Assembly (NCBI GenBank): GCA_023702235.1
Contig: JAMQCR010000002.1
Coordinates: 496,001 to 560,000 of the forward strand
DNA: 64,000 bases
Direction of reading: 5' to 3'
Origin: Neobacillus pocheonensis
GTDB lineage: Bacteria > Bacillota > Bacilli > Bacillales > Cytobacillaceae
In this document: positions 19,807 to 29,819 of the stretch, piece by piece
Layout of the letters: every line of letters begins with the position of its first letter
How positions within the stretch are numbered: position 1 is the first letter of the stretch
Translations under genes and position numbers: made by a program
Notes under the pieces: generated by a model
The model's input: only the letters and a program-made list of their open reading frames with translations
What the model was told of the DNA's origin: nothing
Database searches by the model: none

Positions 19807-20580
19807 ATCAATAATATTAATTGATTTGTCGTCTTCTTTAAATCTAACTTGCTAGTATCGTTAACGGGATAGTTGGAAATAAAGGATGCTCCAACAGATG
19901 TATAAATTTTTTTAGGGACCAGGATAACTTGATGCTTCAAGCAATGGGGATGAAGTAAACTTGGTCCAATCTCTCACAATCCCTTCCGAGTGAGTTCTTC
20001 CCCAATGATAAAAACTTAAAGGTTTTCACTGTCTTTACTGATAACAATAGTAACAATATTATATTTATTATTGTTGTTATTAACATATGTTTCAATGTTA
20101 TTTTTAACATTGGTTTATTTTATAATGCTGATGACGGCAACATTATAAAATGATTTGTTGTCTTCTATAGATCTAATTTGCTAGAATCGTTAACGGGATC
20201 ATTTAAGATAAAGGATGCGCTGATAGATGCATTAATTATCTTAGGGGACCAAAGGATAATTGGATGCTACAAGCAATGGGCGAATTAGGAAGTAAACTTG
20301 GTGCATCTTTCTCAATCCCTTCCCAGTGAGCTCTTTTCCGATGATAAATACATAGAGGTTTTCATTATCTTTATTAATAATAATAGTAACAATTTTATAA
20401 TTATTATCGTTGTTATTATTAACATTGGTTTATAATATAATATTGTTGCCATCGCCATCACTAATTGATTTGTTGTCTTCTATAGATCTAACTTGCTAAT
20501 AACGTTAACGCGATCATTGAAGATAAAGGATGCGCAGTTGGATGCATTAATTTTGTCTTTGTGGCCAAAGGGTAAACAAT
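19807..20580. repeat. Partition-type repeat array 3 (continuation of array 2)
   Basis: Two and a half further units of the 340-bp repeat, with landmarks at 19990 and 20326 (GTGAGTTCTTCCCC and GTGAGCTCTTTTCCG). They are more diverged than the units left of the IS. The palindrome is shorter here (ATATGTTTCAATGTTATTTTTAAC region, 20088-20110). The array ends about 50 bp before the gerB remnant. Confidence 0.7.
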
Positions 20581-20629
20581 AATTTCCCGTTTGGGGCAAT
20601 GATTGTATTTACTATGGTTCTACTTATAA

Positions 20630-21060
20630 ATGAAAAAAAGTGAAAATCGCATTTTAGGTGGAATGATTTTAAGCTGGATAAATATCATTATTACTGCAGT
20701 GATAAACATTGCTGTATTAGGAGTAGATACTTTCGCTCGCTCCAATTTCCCTTTGCTAAGTACAAATTGCAAAATAAGGTTGGGAGAGTTTATAGAAAGA
20801 CTGGAAGTATTATTTATGCATTATTTAGTAATTGGGGGATTCTTTAAAATATTTCTTTATTTTTATGCTGCAGTAACGGGGATTGATGATATCTTCAAAT
20901 TTAAAAACCATCGTAAAATCGCTTTTCAAATTGGCTTTATCATCTGATTTGCTTCCGTTACGGTTGCTTATAATATTCCGAACAAATTAAAGAAGGAGAA
21001 ACAGTTCGTCCGTTTTATTTACATTGGCCTATTTAAATTATCATTCCTGTTATTTTGCTA
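20630..21060 (+). pseudogene. gerAB-type germination permease fragment
   Basis: The translation resembles the middle of spore germination permeases (GerAB/GerKB). It includes VLGVDTFARSNFPLLSTNCK, then KIRLGEFIERLEVLFMHYLV and ITGIDDIFKF-like text. After the TGA at 20945 the same frame continues FASVTVAYNIPNKLKKEKQF, the expected C-terminal region, so at least one nonsense mutation is present. The N-terminal half is missing. Intact family members are about 360 residues; only about 140 are left here. The copy is an isolated relic on the edge of the repeat array and should be non-functional. Confidence 0.8.
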
Positions 21061-21173
21061 ATCACCGCTTTTTTTCAAAACGTAAGTCAGAAACTATAAA
21101 ATGATTTTTTGTCCTCGTAATCAGATTTTTTTATTCTATAAAGTTCAACAATAAAAATAAACTTAACCATATA

Positions 21174-21205
21174 AAAAAGAGCGGCTCTTCAGCCACTCTT
21201 TTAGA
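21174..21205 (-). terminator. Terminator of the par operon
   Basis: Near-perfect 12-bp arms (AAAAGAGCGGCT with AGCCACTCTTTT, one G-T pair) around a CTTC loop, with an A/T run on both sides. On the minus strand it ends in a T-run about 140 bp beyond the parB stop. It could also work for plus-strand transcripts. Confidence 0.7.
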
Positions 21206-21340
21206 TAAAAATAAAAGGACACTCTCAATTATGGGAATAGATCTGATTTTTTGCTATTTCAGTGAAAACTCTCCATAAAGAGCACTTGTTAGCGAGAACC
21301 AACACTCTATTATAAACACAAGTTATATATTCATAGGTTC

Positions 21341-21874
21341 TTAAGACAATTTAAAAGACATAAAGTTATTTTTTTCAATAACCCCGTAGTCCTCTAACAA
21401 TTTTCTGATGCCCATGTTAATGAGTTTGGATTTATCCCCTTTTTCTCCCCTGGCTGCAATTTTGTCTACTTCCGTAGCTAAGTCAGAATCCATATAGAAT
21501 GAGGTAAAAACTTTCTTATTTTTCTTCTTAGTTGGTTTCTTTCCTGAAGCTAATTCTCGTAGATAACCATCGTCTTCATCATTATCAACAACAACGTTAT
21601 CGATATTATTGTTATTAATAACATATGTTTTATCATTATTTTTAACATTAGGAATATCAATAATATTGTTATTATCAATATTATTGATATCGACTTCTTT
21701 ATTAATATTATTTTTATTGGCATTTTTGTTTTCATCAACATTAATAGCCTTATTATCGTTTTCATTGTTAACTATCTTACTAGTGTCATCTTCATTTGTA
21801 TCATATGAATTAAAGAACGCTTGGGTGGGATTAGGCTTTTTAATTCGATCCTTGAGGCTGTTTTTGGTTGACAC
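21341..21874 (-). CDS. ParB-type RHH partition protein
   Basis: A 177-residue protein. The C-terminal part (residues 120-165; KVFTSFYMDSDLATEVDKIA then KSKLINMGIRKLL) has the strand-helix-helix pattern of ribbon-helix-helix proteins used as centromere-binding adaptors in type Ib partition systems. Residues 30-95 are an extreme Asn/Asp-rich, presumably disordered linker. That linker is encoded by AAT/AAC runs that form inverted repeats at DNA level (for example 21656-21688). The start is GTG 21874, inside the end of parA (35-base overlap), so translation is coupled. It should bind the nearby palindromic repeats and activate ParA. Confidence 0.75.
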   Translation of the reverse strand: MSTKNSLKDRIKKPNPTQAFFNSYDTNEDDTSKIVNNENDNKAINVDENKNANKNNINKEVDINNIDNNNIIDIPNVKNNDKTYVINNNNIDNVVVDNDEDDGYLRELASGKKPTKKKNKKVFTSFYMDSDLATEVDKIAARGEKGDKSKLINMGIRKLLEDYGVIEKNNFMSFKLS

Positions 21875-22640
21875 GTTCTTTCAACTCCTCTACAAAGGGA
21901 ATGTAATATTCAAGTGCGTTTTTTAGTTCTGCATTTCCTTCAAAACCTTCGATCGCTAAACGTCTAGTAGAAGCTTTTCTTTTTATGATTGTATTGAATT
22001 TCAAGTAAGGGTAATCTTCCTCAACAGCTTCTAGCATTACTTCATTTTCCTTGGCTCTAGCATCAATTAAAGAGAATAGGATTCCTGCAGTTTTTAATGA
22101 AGGGTTATAGCGCTCTTTTGCTCCCTCGATAATTTCCAAAAATTTTGGAATAGCATAATAAGCAAACATAGAACCGTCAAACATGACTACCGCAAAACTT
22201 CCAGCTTCTGAATATGTACTAAGAGGCATTACCGTTTGTTCTGATAGTGCAGGTGGTGTATCAATGATGATCCAATCGTAATCTTCCATTACTGGTTCTA
22301 ATGCTTTCTGTAAAGCATCCAATTTAAGCTGTTTTTCAAACATTTTTCTTGGTAAAGTAGCAAGGAAGTCATTTGATGGAATTAAATCCAAATTTTCTTT
22401 GATTTTGATGATATAAGACCTTGCATCTTCTTCTAAAATGGCCTCCAAAACGGTCTTCTCCTCAAACACATTACATATGTCATACTCACCAGTTAGGAAA
22501 CTAGTTAAATTCCCTTGTCCGTCCATGTCAATGGCCAAAACCTTTTCATCGTTACTTAAGAGAAAAGAAGTAATCCCACTGCTAGTAGACTTGGAGCAGC
22601 CACCTTTACTGATTCCAAACGTTATTATTTTTGCTGTCAA
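21840..22640 (-). CDS. parA: ParA-type partition ATPase
   Basis: A ParA/MinD-family ATPase with the deviant Walker A box KGGCSKST near the N-terminus, a Walker A-prime-like LAIDMDGQGN segment and DWIIIDTPPALSE as Walker B. There is no N-terminal HTH, which fits type Ib ParA proteins that use a separate RHH partner. The frame is open to 22658. I prefer TTG 22640 (LTAKIITFGISKGG) because AGAGGTG lies six bases before it; GTG 22643 is an alternative. The product binds DNA non-specifically in the ATP state and moves plasmid copies apart when stimulated by its partner. The gene is first in a two-gene operon ending at the hairpin near 21190. Confidence 0.9.
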   Translation of the reverse strand: MTAKIITFGISKGGCSKSTSSGITSFLLSNDEKVLAIDMDGQGNLTSFLTGEYDICNVFEEKTVLEAILEEDARSYIIKIKENLDLIPSNDFLATLPRKMFEKQLKLDALQKALEPVMEDYDWIIIDTPPALSEQTVMPLSTYSEAGSFAVVMFDGSMFAYYAIPKFLEIIEGAKERYNPSLKTAGILFSLIDARAKENEVMLEAVEEDYPYLKFNTIIKRKASTRRLAIEGFEGNAELKNALEYYIPFVEELKERVNQKQPQGSN

Positions 22641-22679
22641 CACTTTCACCTCTATCAATGTAAATATTTATACATAAAA

Positions 22680-25350
22680 TCTTTATATACTATTTTAGCA
22701 TTATCCTACCAATATATAAAGATGCTATTAACAACATTATATTTCATGTTGTTACATAATTTGAAAATAGTTTCAAAACATATGTCAATATATATGTTAA
22801 AAGATGCTTTATTTTAAAATCGTAATTTTTAGACGCCTCTTTATCAGTCACCCCAAAATAGTGTCGATCTATGATTCCGCTAGTAGAGGAATCATCCTAG
22901 TAAATAAAACGTCTGTTATCTGGTTTTAATAAAGGGATTAACATATATAGGAGATAACTATATATGTTAATATATATGTTGTTTTGTGTTATATTGTATA
23001 AATTATGTTTAACTTTTTTGACGACTTCAACATAATTAATTAACACATTTTTAGTCGATGAGTATTAATTGTTTAATCGATGGATATAACCAATAAGACA
23101 ATTGGAATAAGGTGAACAAACGAAATGAACATGATGGAAAATAATTTGTCACAAAATACATATGCTTTACTAATGATTATAAAATATATATCAAAACATA
23201 TATCAACTTATAATTTATTATAAACAATATCTTTGTTTTTGTTGTCTCTTTAATTTATAAATAAAGTGATTATTTCTTATTAATGAAATGAACTTAGAAT
23301 ATAAAAAGCCAATGATTCTTTTTATATATATAATATATATAGTATATATAATACATATGTCGATAAATATGATGTAGAATATATATTCATATTTATCGAC
23401 ATTAATTTTATTTTTCATATCATCATTTTAATTAAAGCATACATATATAGTTTCCAATTTCTAATTCTTTTGAGAGATAATTTCCGTAAATAACTTCACA
23501 ATGAATCTTTTTTTTTGTGTGAAATGTCATGAGGTACTGTTACAGTATTTTGATTAATTTAAAATATATTTCCATATATATGTTATTGAATAATTTAAAA
23601 TATATATCATCTCTTTAACTAGTTGTAACTATCATCATTTCTATTAAGGCATACATTTAAAGTTATCAATTTTTATTTCTTTTAGAAAGATGATTCGGAC
23701 AATAAATTATCAAAAATTCCTTTATGAAAATATTATATGGTACACCAGCTATATTTGAGTGAATTCGAATGCTTTGATAATAATTTTAAATCATATGTCA
23801 ATATATATGTTAGATTATATTTTATCATATTAGTTATCTTTAATATCAATGATTATATCATCACTGAAATTAATAAAAATGTAAGTATGAAAATCTTATT
23901 TTTTAAAAGAAATGATTAGAATAAAGAAAAATGTTAATAAACAAATGCAAATAATAATGATATAACATATACAAAAAAATATGTGTCATTATATATGTTA
24001 ATTAATATTTCAACATTATAGCTAACAATAATTCCAATTTTTATTTCAACATAATCTATAATTCATTTGGAGGTACCAAGTTAAAATTTAGCTTCGAGAG
24101 AATCGAAGAAATAAAGTGGAAAAGTAGAATTGCTAAATCAAAGAAATTGAGTTATATAGTATAAAAACATAATTTGAAAATAAGTTTAAAATATTTATCA
24201 AAATATATTTTATTGTTGAAAATATCTTTAGTATTAGTGTTTGCTTATATAGATGATTGTAACAGGGTTATAAGTAAGAATCTTAATGGCGTTTTTCTTG
24301 GAAGTAGAGAGGCGATTAAATATATGCTGGTACATAATATAAATGGTTCTGTTATTAATATGTCTAGTAACCTTGCAATTAAATTGATGACAGAAACACT
24401 AACGATTGAATTTATCTAAAAGGGATAAGAGTAAATAATATTGGACCTGGAACTATTGATAATCCCATTAACGCTGTAAAATTTGCTGATCCAAAACTTA
24501 AAGCTGGAGTTGAGGAACTTTTACTGTTGGAGTACAATGACTGACCAGATCAAATTGCATCGGTAGCAGCCTGGTTGTCCTCTAAGGAAGTGAGTTACTA
24601 ACTGGAACAAAAGTTTTTGACAATGGTGGAATGACTAAAAACCCCGGTTTTCAGGCTGGAAGAGGTTGAGCTAGTGAAAGGTTGTAATGAAGTGAGGTTA
24701 TCTTAAAGGTTTGTTTAATCATGACCCATTGAGACAGCCTTTCTATTTCACTAAACAGGAAGATTTTTGGATGGAAAATTTTGATTGGTTTTTTGCTTAA
24801 TCCTTTAATACCTGCCCTATAGTCAATCGCTTGTCCTGGAATTTAGGCATTTTCTAATGGGCATGAATATCTGGGATTGTTTGTTGGTAGGTATGAGATG
24901 ATATTCTTTAATTGCAAAGCCCATTTAAATAAAGCGAAAATGATTTCTTTTATTGGTCAATTCTTCTTAATGGTCCCCAATCTAGCAATCTCATGTTTTT
25001 TAATACACATTTAGATATGAAGTTATTAAATGGTTAGAGTAAATATAATGTTAATAGGCAAATGCAAATAACATCATATAGCATATATTAAAATATGTGT
25101 CATTATATATGTTAAGTAATATTTCAACCTTGTTGATATCAATAAATTCAATTCCAATTTCAACAATTCTCTATCAATACGTTTAAATATAACAAGTGAA
25201 AATTTCTCTTCTTTAGTTGTTCAATGAATTAAAGTTCCATTGCAAGCTGCAAAATGAAAAGAATTTGAGTTCATATATTAGAAATAGAAATCATATTCAA
25301 CATCTAATATAAAGCAACATATATGTTATATTATATTTTATTGTTGAAAT
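22680..25350. repeat. AT-rich region with dispersed ATATATGTTA repeats
   Basis: Very AT-rich and almost gene-free DNA upstream of parA. A motif close to TGTCAATATATATGTTA recurs near 22785, 23795, 23985 and 25095. Partial palindromes occur near 22940-22985 (AACATATATAGG...CTATATATGTTAATATATATG), 23180, 23575 and 25320. Some copies carry a longer tail TTAAGTAATATTTCAAC (about 24005 and 25110), which suggests 1.1-kb spaced direct repeats. They may be additional ParB or segregation sites, or simple replication-slippage products. A similar patch recurs at 44150-44220. The short ORFs here lack supporting signals, except the dehydrogenase relic listed separately. Confidence 0.5.
24246..24690 (+). 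pseudogene. Glucose 1-dehydrogenase relic (SDR family)
   Basis: Fragments in one orientation match a Bacillus-type glucose 1-dehydrogenase. They are DDCNRVISKNLNGVFLGSRE (the N-x-x-G-x-F-L-G-x-R-E segment), NGSVINMSS, then after a deletion AIKLMTETLTIEF, GIRVNNIGPGTIDNPINAVK, and the end GGMTKNPGFQAGRG. The first 90 or so residues (Rossmann GxxxGxG) and the catalytic YxxxK segment are missing, and there are at least three stop codons. Such enzymes are normally about 260 residues and forespore-expressed in Bacillus. This copy cannot be functional. Confidence 0.75.
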
Positions 25351-25368
25351 GATTACTGCCACTGAAAT

Positions 25369-25440
25369 GTACCATCCCCGACATAGTTTTTACCACTGAT
25401 TGACAAAAGGTGTACCAAAGAATTACAAACTGTTTACCAC
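25369..25440. repeat. IS21-like terminal repeat, left side
   Basis: TGTACCATCCCC starts the segment. It is followed at intervals by TTTTTACCACTG, TGTACCAAAG and TGTTTACCACTT. The multiple TACCA repeats and a 5-prime TG end resemble IS21-family termini. The complementary pattern, ending GTGGTACA, is at 29820-29873 in inverted orientation. No istA or istB gene lies between. I see no matching target duplication. Confidence 0.4.
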
Positions 25441-25776
25441 TTCAAACCCTATAGTGATAAAAGATTTTTAAGAATCAAAAATGATATTTGTTATACAAAA
25501 TTGATTGATTTTCAATAAGATCAGTCCTCTGTAAACAGCCCAGATAGTGGAGCAACTCCTTTAAGAAAATTAGGATTTTTAAGCTAAATTTAAAGGGAAT
25601 TGTGAAATTATGTACTTAAAGTAACGTGGCAGTTTAGTGGAACAACAAATACATAAGAAGAGAAGAATATGGTCTATACGAAAGGGTTTGAGGGAGAGAA
25701 TCGTGACTTAAGAACTCGATTTTGACTATAATGACTACTATGTAGTTTTAATTTTTAACAAATAGGGGAGTAGAAT

Positions 25777-26373
25777 ATGGAAAATAACGTTTTTGAACAG
25801 ATGGCAAAAAGGTATGATACAGAAGAAAGAATTGAATTAGCTAAAGTTATAATTGAGGAAGTAAAACCAGAATTACGAAATAGTAAATTAAAATCCTTAA
25901 TAGACTATGGGAGTGGTACTGGTCTAATTAGTTTAGAATTATCAGATTTAGTGGATTCTATTTTGTTGGTAGATTCATCAAAACAAATGTTGGAGGTTGC
26001 GAAAGCTAAAATTTCTCACAAAGGAATTACCAACTCAAAAGTACTTTATTCAGATTTTACTCAAGAAACTCCAGAACTTAAGGCAGACATAGTTTTAATG
26101 TCACTAGTCCTTCTTCATATTCCAGATACTAAAAAGATTTTACAAGAGTTGTTCAACATTTTAAATAATGGTGGCAAGCTAATTGTTATTGATTTTGATA
26201 AAAACGATAAAATAAATCATCCGCAAGTTCATAACGGTTTTTCGCATGAAGAACTGAAACAAATATTATCCGAAGTTGGATTTAAATCAATTGAAATTAA
26301 GACATTCTATCATGGAAATCGTATCTTTATGAATCAAGATGCCTCAATGTTTTTATCCAGTAGTATTAAGTGA
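25777..26373 (+). CDS. Class I SAM-dependent methyltransferase
   Basis: A 198-residue protein with the glycine-rich SAM-binding motif I (LIDYGSGTGLISLEL, residues 41-55), an acidic residue after strand 2 (ILLVDSS), and a post-motif region ADIVLMSLVLLHIPD. It fits the Methyltransf_11/25-type UbiE-like small-molecule methyltransferases. ATG 25777 follows AGGGGAG at six bases. Substrate unknown. The gene is complete and is followed 270 bp later by another intact cargo gene. No transport or regulator gene points to a pathway. Confidence 0.8.
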   Translation: MENNVFEQMAKRYDTEERIELAKVIIEEVKPELRNSKLKSLIDYGSGTGLISLELSDLVDSILLVDSSKQMLEVAKAKISHKGITNSKVLYSDFTQETPELKADIVLMSLVLLHIPDTKKILQELFNILNNGGKLIVIDFDKNDKINHPQVHNGFSHEELKQILSEVGFKSIEIKTFYHGNRIFMNQDASMFLSSSIK

Positions 26374-26642
26374 TTATGAAGAATAATTGCTTGTTCAACA
26401 AACGGGTGCATAACTGGAATAACGGTAATGCTTTTTTCTTCTTCAAGTAAAGGGGCGGGTTATCTAAAAAAAGATTTTTTGCGATTTAAAGAAGTATAGT
26501 TCATTTAGCTATTTAAAGTGTGAATTATTTAGACAAGAAAGAGTTCGAATGTTTATAAGAAAGTAATACAATTTTAAATAATTTACATTTATAGTAGAGA
26601 ATATAAAAATTAAATTTGTAAAGATGGAAAGCTGGAGAACTT

Positions 26643-27068
26643 ATGGGGAAAATGACATTTGCTATTTCTTGTGAAATTGGTATCTCATTTGAGAAGGTAA
26701 AACAATTCAAAATTTATGGGTCTCAATCAGAATTTATTAGAGATATGGAAGAAAAAGTTAGAAAATATATGCAAGACTTTGGTGAGATTTTAGCTTTTAA
26801 AAATGAACTTGTGGATAAAACGATTTACAAAGTTTATTGTGAAATAAATTTTTCACCCGAGTTAATAAGACAATTTGAAAAGTGGGGTGAATGGGAATTT
26901 ACAAGAGCGATGGATAAAGAACTCAGATTTAGTTTAAATGGTCTTGGTGAAATAATAGCTTTTAAAAATGATTTGGTGTATGAACGAGATGAAACCAGTT
27001 ATCAGAAACCTGCATTAAAGGTTTTGGACACCAATGATACCGTCCTAATGTTCTGGTTCAGATTTTAA
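26643..27068 (+). CDS. Hypothetical protein made of two tandem repeats
   Basis: A 141-residue soluble protein with an internal duplication. Residues 5-57 (TFAISCEIGISFEKVKQFKI ... FGEILAFKNELV) align with residues 61-114 (IYKVYCEINFSPELIRQFEK ... LGEIIAFKNDLV). Each half appears to be strand, helix, helix, strand with a conserved CEI and GEI(L/I)AFKN. The last 27 residues are unique. ATG 26643 follows GGAG at eight bases. I do not recognise the family. The gene lies between the methyltransferase and decayed ger genes. Confidence 0.65.
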   Translation: MGKMTFAISCEIGISFEKVKQFKIYGSQSEFIRDMEEKVRKYMQDFGEILAFKNELVDKTIYKVYCEINFSPELIRQFEKWGEWEFTRAMDKELRFSLNGLGEIIAFKNDLVYERDETSYQKPALKVLDTNDTVLMFWFRF

Positions 27069-27412
27069 ATGGGATCTTCAATTTGGGCGATTTGTTTTCC
27101 TCTAGCAAGGTATTGTTTTACTTCTTCATTTGTGAAATTTGGGTAAATCCTGTTACTAGGGCTTTACCAATTGAATTGGTTTGAACATTTAAAAATAAAT
27201 GAGTAATTTCTATTGAAGTTAAAGCTCTTTTTCTTCCCAAAAAGCCTGACAGAAACTGTTGCATCTTCACGGGTTACCAATCCCAAGGCACCAGAACTTG
27301 CTCCCATTGCAAGAATCGACATAAAATTGTTAAAGTTTTTAATTTTATTCCTAAATGAGATTGAGTCCTTATTTAAGGAATTCAGTGATTATTTAGTAAG
27401 TTATAAAGCTAA

Positions 27413-27553
27413 TCAAGAACATACTCCCATAAATCCGCGTATCTTACCTCCAACATAATCATAGCCGATTCCATTTATGAGATTGACATCATCTACGATC
27501 CTCTTTTGTACACAACCAACAAGCATAATGGATACAATGATAACAGGTATCAT
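27413..27553 (-). pseudogene. Truncated gerAC-type germination lipoprotein
   Basis: Starts at ATG 27553, overlapping the gerB stop codon (ATGA). It encodes a lipoprotein signal (MIPVIIVSIMLVGC, lipobox LVGC) and the conserved N-terminal segment of GerAC proteins (DDVNLINGIGYDYVGGKIRG). A TGA stop follows after 46 residues, whereas family members are about 370-400 residues. The sequence beyond to 27070 does not continue the family in any frame that I can read. Non-functional remnant of the third gene of a gerABC operon. Confidence 0.8.
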
Positions 27554-28650
27554 AATATTCTTGATTTTTTCTTCACCTTTTTCACAATCAATATTAGAAA
27601 AAAGAGTAAAGGAACATACACGTAATTAAGGAAAAAAGCTATTTTTCCTGCATAGTCGCTCAGGAGCTTAATTTCCTGGGGTGTCTTTAAAAAATTAATG
27701 GTGATGGATACGACCATTGATACCAAAAGGACACCATATTTTTGCTTCAAGTTCGTCACCCTTTTTAAAATGCGGCTGCCACACCAAAGGGCAATACAAA
27801 AATTGGGGAGAATGACGATACTCCAATTGGTGATGCCGATGTACTCAAATCTCTCGACAAAAGGCATTTGTACTATTTTCCACATTGACAAAGTTGACCA
27901 GATGATTTTTTGCAGCTGTCCTTCTGAAAAAAAGGAAAAGGTTACAATAGTAAGGATTGTATAGAGAAAAGTAGTAAAAAGGACACCCAGCTGGGCCCAT
28001 TTCTTTGATTTTTGTGGTTCTTTGATAAACGGATAAAGAATCAATAGTATCTCATAGCCAGAATAGGTGTATGACATTTGGTAAGATGCCATTACTAGAT
28101 CCTTTATCGAGTGGTCAAAGATCGGAAGTAAATTTCTGATATCCGCATAGGGTAGGGTAAACAGAAAAGAGAATAGTAAATAAGCTGGAAGAACGACTCC
28201 AAAAAATGCTACACCTGTTACAGTTCTAAACCCTCCAAAAACTATATAGATCCCTAAACCGCAAAAAGCTAGAGAATACCAAAAGGTACTAAGATCCTGG
28301 AACATCCACACTTGAATGACCTCAATATAAGCCCTAAGAGTGGTGACGGCGGAAAGAAGATAATAGATAACAACTGGTAGGGATATCAGTTTGCCCATTT
28401 TCTTTCCAAACACGAAAGTGTTAGCTGTTACCATATCCCCATTTGCCGTTTCAACTATTTTGTACATCATCCACAGAATGATATGGATGCTTAAACCGGT
28501 AAAAATAACCGCTACCCATGCATCATATCCCGCCGTAAAGGCAATAAGGCGCTGAAAGCCAAGGACTCCTATGCTAAATTGCATCGAATGGATCAGAAAA
28601 AAAACTAAAAATGGCGATATTTTTACTTTTTCATGCACTAATTGTTCCAA
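27550..28650 (-). CDS. Spore germination permease, GerAB/GerKB family
   Basis: A 366-residue integral membrane protein with about ten hydrophobic segments. Family landmarks include ISPFLVFFLIHSMQFSIGVL near the N-terminus, FGGFRTVTGVAFFGVVLPAY, LPIFDHSIKDL and a KTPQE segment before the last two membrane spans. These are APC-superfamily germinant-receptor B subunits located in the spore inner membrane. ATG 28650 is preceded by GGAGGAAGGG. The frame is intact, but its partners are not: gerA upstream is a 3-prime fragment and gerC downstream stops after 46 codons. A working receptor from this locus is unlikely. Confidence 0.85.
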   Translation of the reverse strand: MEQLVHEKVKISPFLVFFLIHSMQFSIGVLGFQRLIAFTAGYDAWVAVIFTGLSIHIILWMMYKIVETANGDMVTANTFVFGKKMGKLISLPVVIYYLLSAVTTLRAYIEVIQVWMFQDLSTFWYSLAFCGLGIYIVFGGFRTVTGVAFFGVVLPAYLLFSFLFTLPYADIRNLLPIFDHSIKDLVMASYQMSYTYSGYEILLILYPFIKEPQKSKKWAQLGVLFTTFLYTILTIVTFSFFSEGQLQKIIWSTLSMWKIVQMPFVERFEYIGITNWSIVILPNFCIALWCGSRILKRVTNLKQKYGVLLVSMVVSITINFLKTPQEIKLLSDYAGKIAFFLNYVYVPLLFFLILIVKKVKKKSRIL

Positions 28651-28835
28651 AGCCCTTCCTCCGGTTCCTATTCGTCAATATCTCTTTTTTTGCTTTTTTT
28701 ACTTGAAGTAAAACGAATAGGGTTTTGTGTTCTTAACGTTTGTGGCCGTGTTGATAGTTTGCTGAATGGAATTCTGATAAGCGAATCTTTATGGTCTTTT
28801 ATTCTTGGTGGATGATTTGTTTTAAAAAAGGCCTG

Positions 28836-29160
28836 TTAAGGATGTAAGCCGAAGTAGTGAGTCATTAACAAACAAAAACAAATAACGATTACAATCAGCC
28901 CCCACAATTCTGCCAAAAACAAAAATGGGAATCGCAGTAAACGAATTGCATTGCCCATTTTATAAACGGGTGTCGTAAAGGATGCTAGTGATGCAAGTGC
29001 CACGATAGTCAGAAGGACATTACTTGTCAGTCCTGCTTCAACGGAAGCTGTTCCAATGACGATACCACCAACGATCCCAATTCTCTGGCCGACCTTTGTT
29101 GGAAGCCTTGCACCTGCCTCCCTAAGCAATCCGATGGTCAGCTTGTTTGCTGATTTACAT
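28836..29160 (-). pseudogene. gerAA-type germination protein, 3-prime fragment
   Basis: Encodes the conserved C-terminal part of GerA-family A subunits: LREAGARLPTKVGQRIGIVG, GGIVIGTASVEAGLTSNVLL and the following membrane spans, ending at 28836. The frame continues upstream only to about 29160 (CKSANKLTIGLLREAG), where recognisable sequence stops. More than 300 N-terminal residues are missing. It is the 5-prime-truncated first gene of the decayed gerABC operon on this strand. Confidence 0.8.
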
Positions 29161-29470
29161 AAGAAGCCTTTTTAAAATCTTTTGATTGCTGTAGATATAT
29201 TGTTCCAGGGATTCTTTTTCATCATTTTTCCCCCATTTTTTTGTAAACCAGCCCATCCTGTCTTCTCACCGCCATCTACCGTTTTGTATTTACCATTTCC
29301 TCTTTTGGAAGAATTATGAATCATTTTGCTGTATAAAAAATATAAACTACCATGAAAACAAGCTTCTGGAATGAAGAAAAACGGCAATACTAAAGAAGAC
29401 GCAGCTCATTCATTTTTGAAAAAAGGTGTTAGCGCGCCTGTTTCCTTTGATATTTAATGAGTTTGATGGA

Positions 29471-29725
29471 TCAAGAAGCTTCTGTAATTGTCACGGTATA
29501 CCCTAGAAAACTTTCCAGTCTTCGAACCGAATGTCGTACAATGGATACTTGCTTTTGTTTATCAAAGTATTCTTCGCCTAAGTCTACATACATTTCTTTT
29601 CTCGTCAGTAGATAAAAAGCAATTCTCAACATGGCATGAGCTACGACAATGGCTGCTCTTTTTCTACCTTTTCGTGCTAAAGGGTGCGATTGTTGAAGAT
29701 CATTAGTCTTATTCCTTGGTAACAA
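29471..29725 (-). pseudogene. IS110-family transposase C-terminal fragment
   Basis: The 84-residue frame matches the end of Bacillus IS110-family (Transposase_20) proteins: SHPLARKGRKRAAIVVAHAM, LRIAFYLLTRKEMYVDLGE and FLGYTVTITEA. The N-terminal DEDD domain and the rest of the C-terminal domain, including the conserved serine region, are absent. The remnant cannot transpose. Confidence 0.75.
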
Positions 29726-29819
29726 TACGGAGAAATTAGATTTTTTTTATCTTCTCAAAATCCTTAAAGTTGTATATCTGCATTTTCTTGATATTACTCC
29801 ATTGGTAAACGTGATGGCA

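Noticed and set aside
21550..21926. ORFs overlapping parB in other frames on both strands
   Set aside because: Shadows created by the AAT/AAC-rich linker codons. The translations are low-complexity.
27213..27458. 81-residue plus-strand ORF
   Set aside because: It overlaps the gerC remnant on the other strand, has no start signal, and has no recognisable product.
29172..29387. 71-residue minus-strand ORF upstream of the gerA fragment
   Set aside because: No ribosome binding site and no family likeness. Probably decayed DNA.
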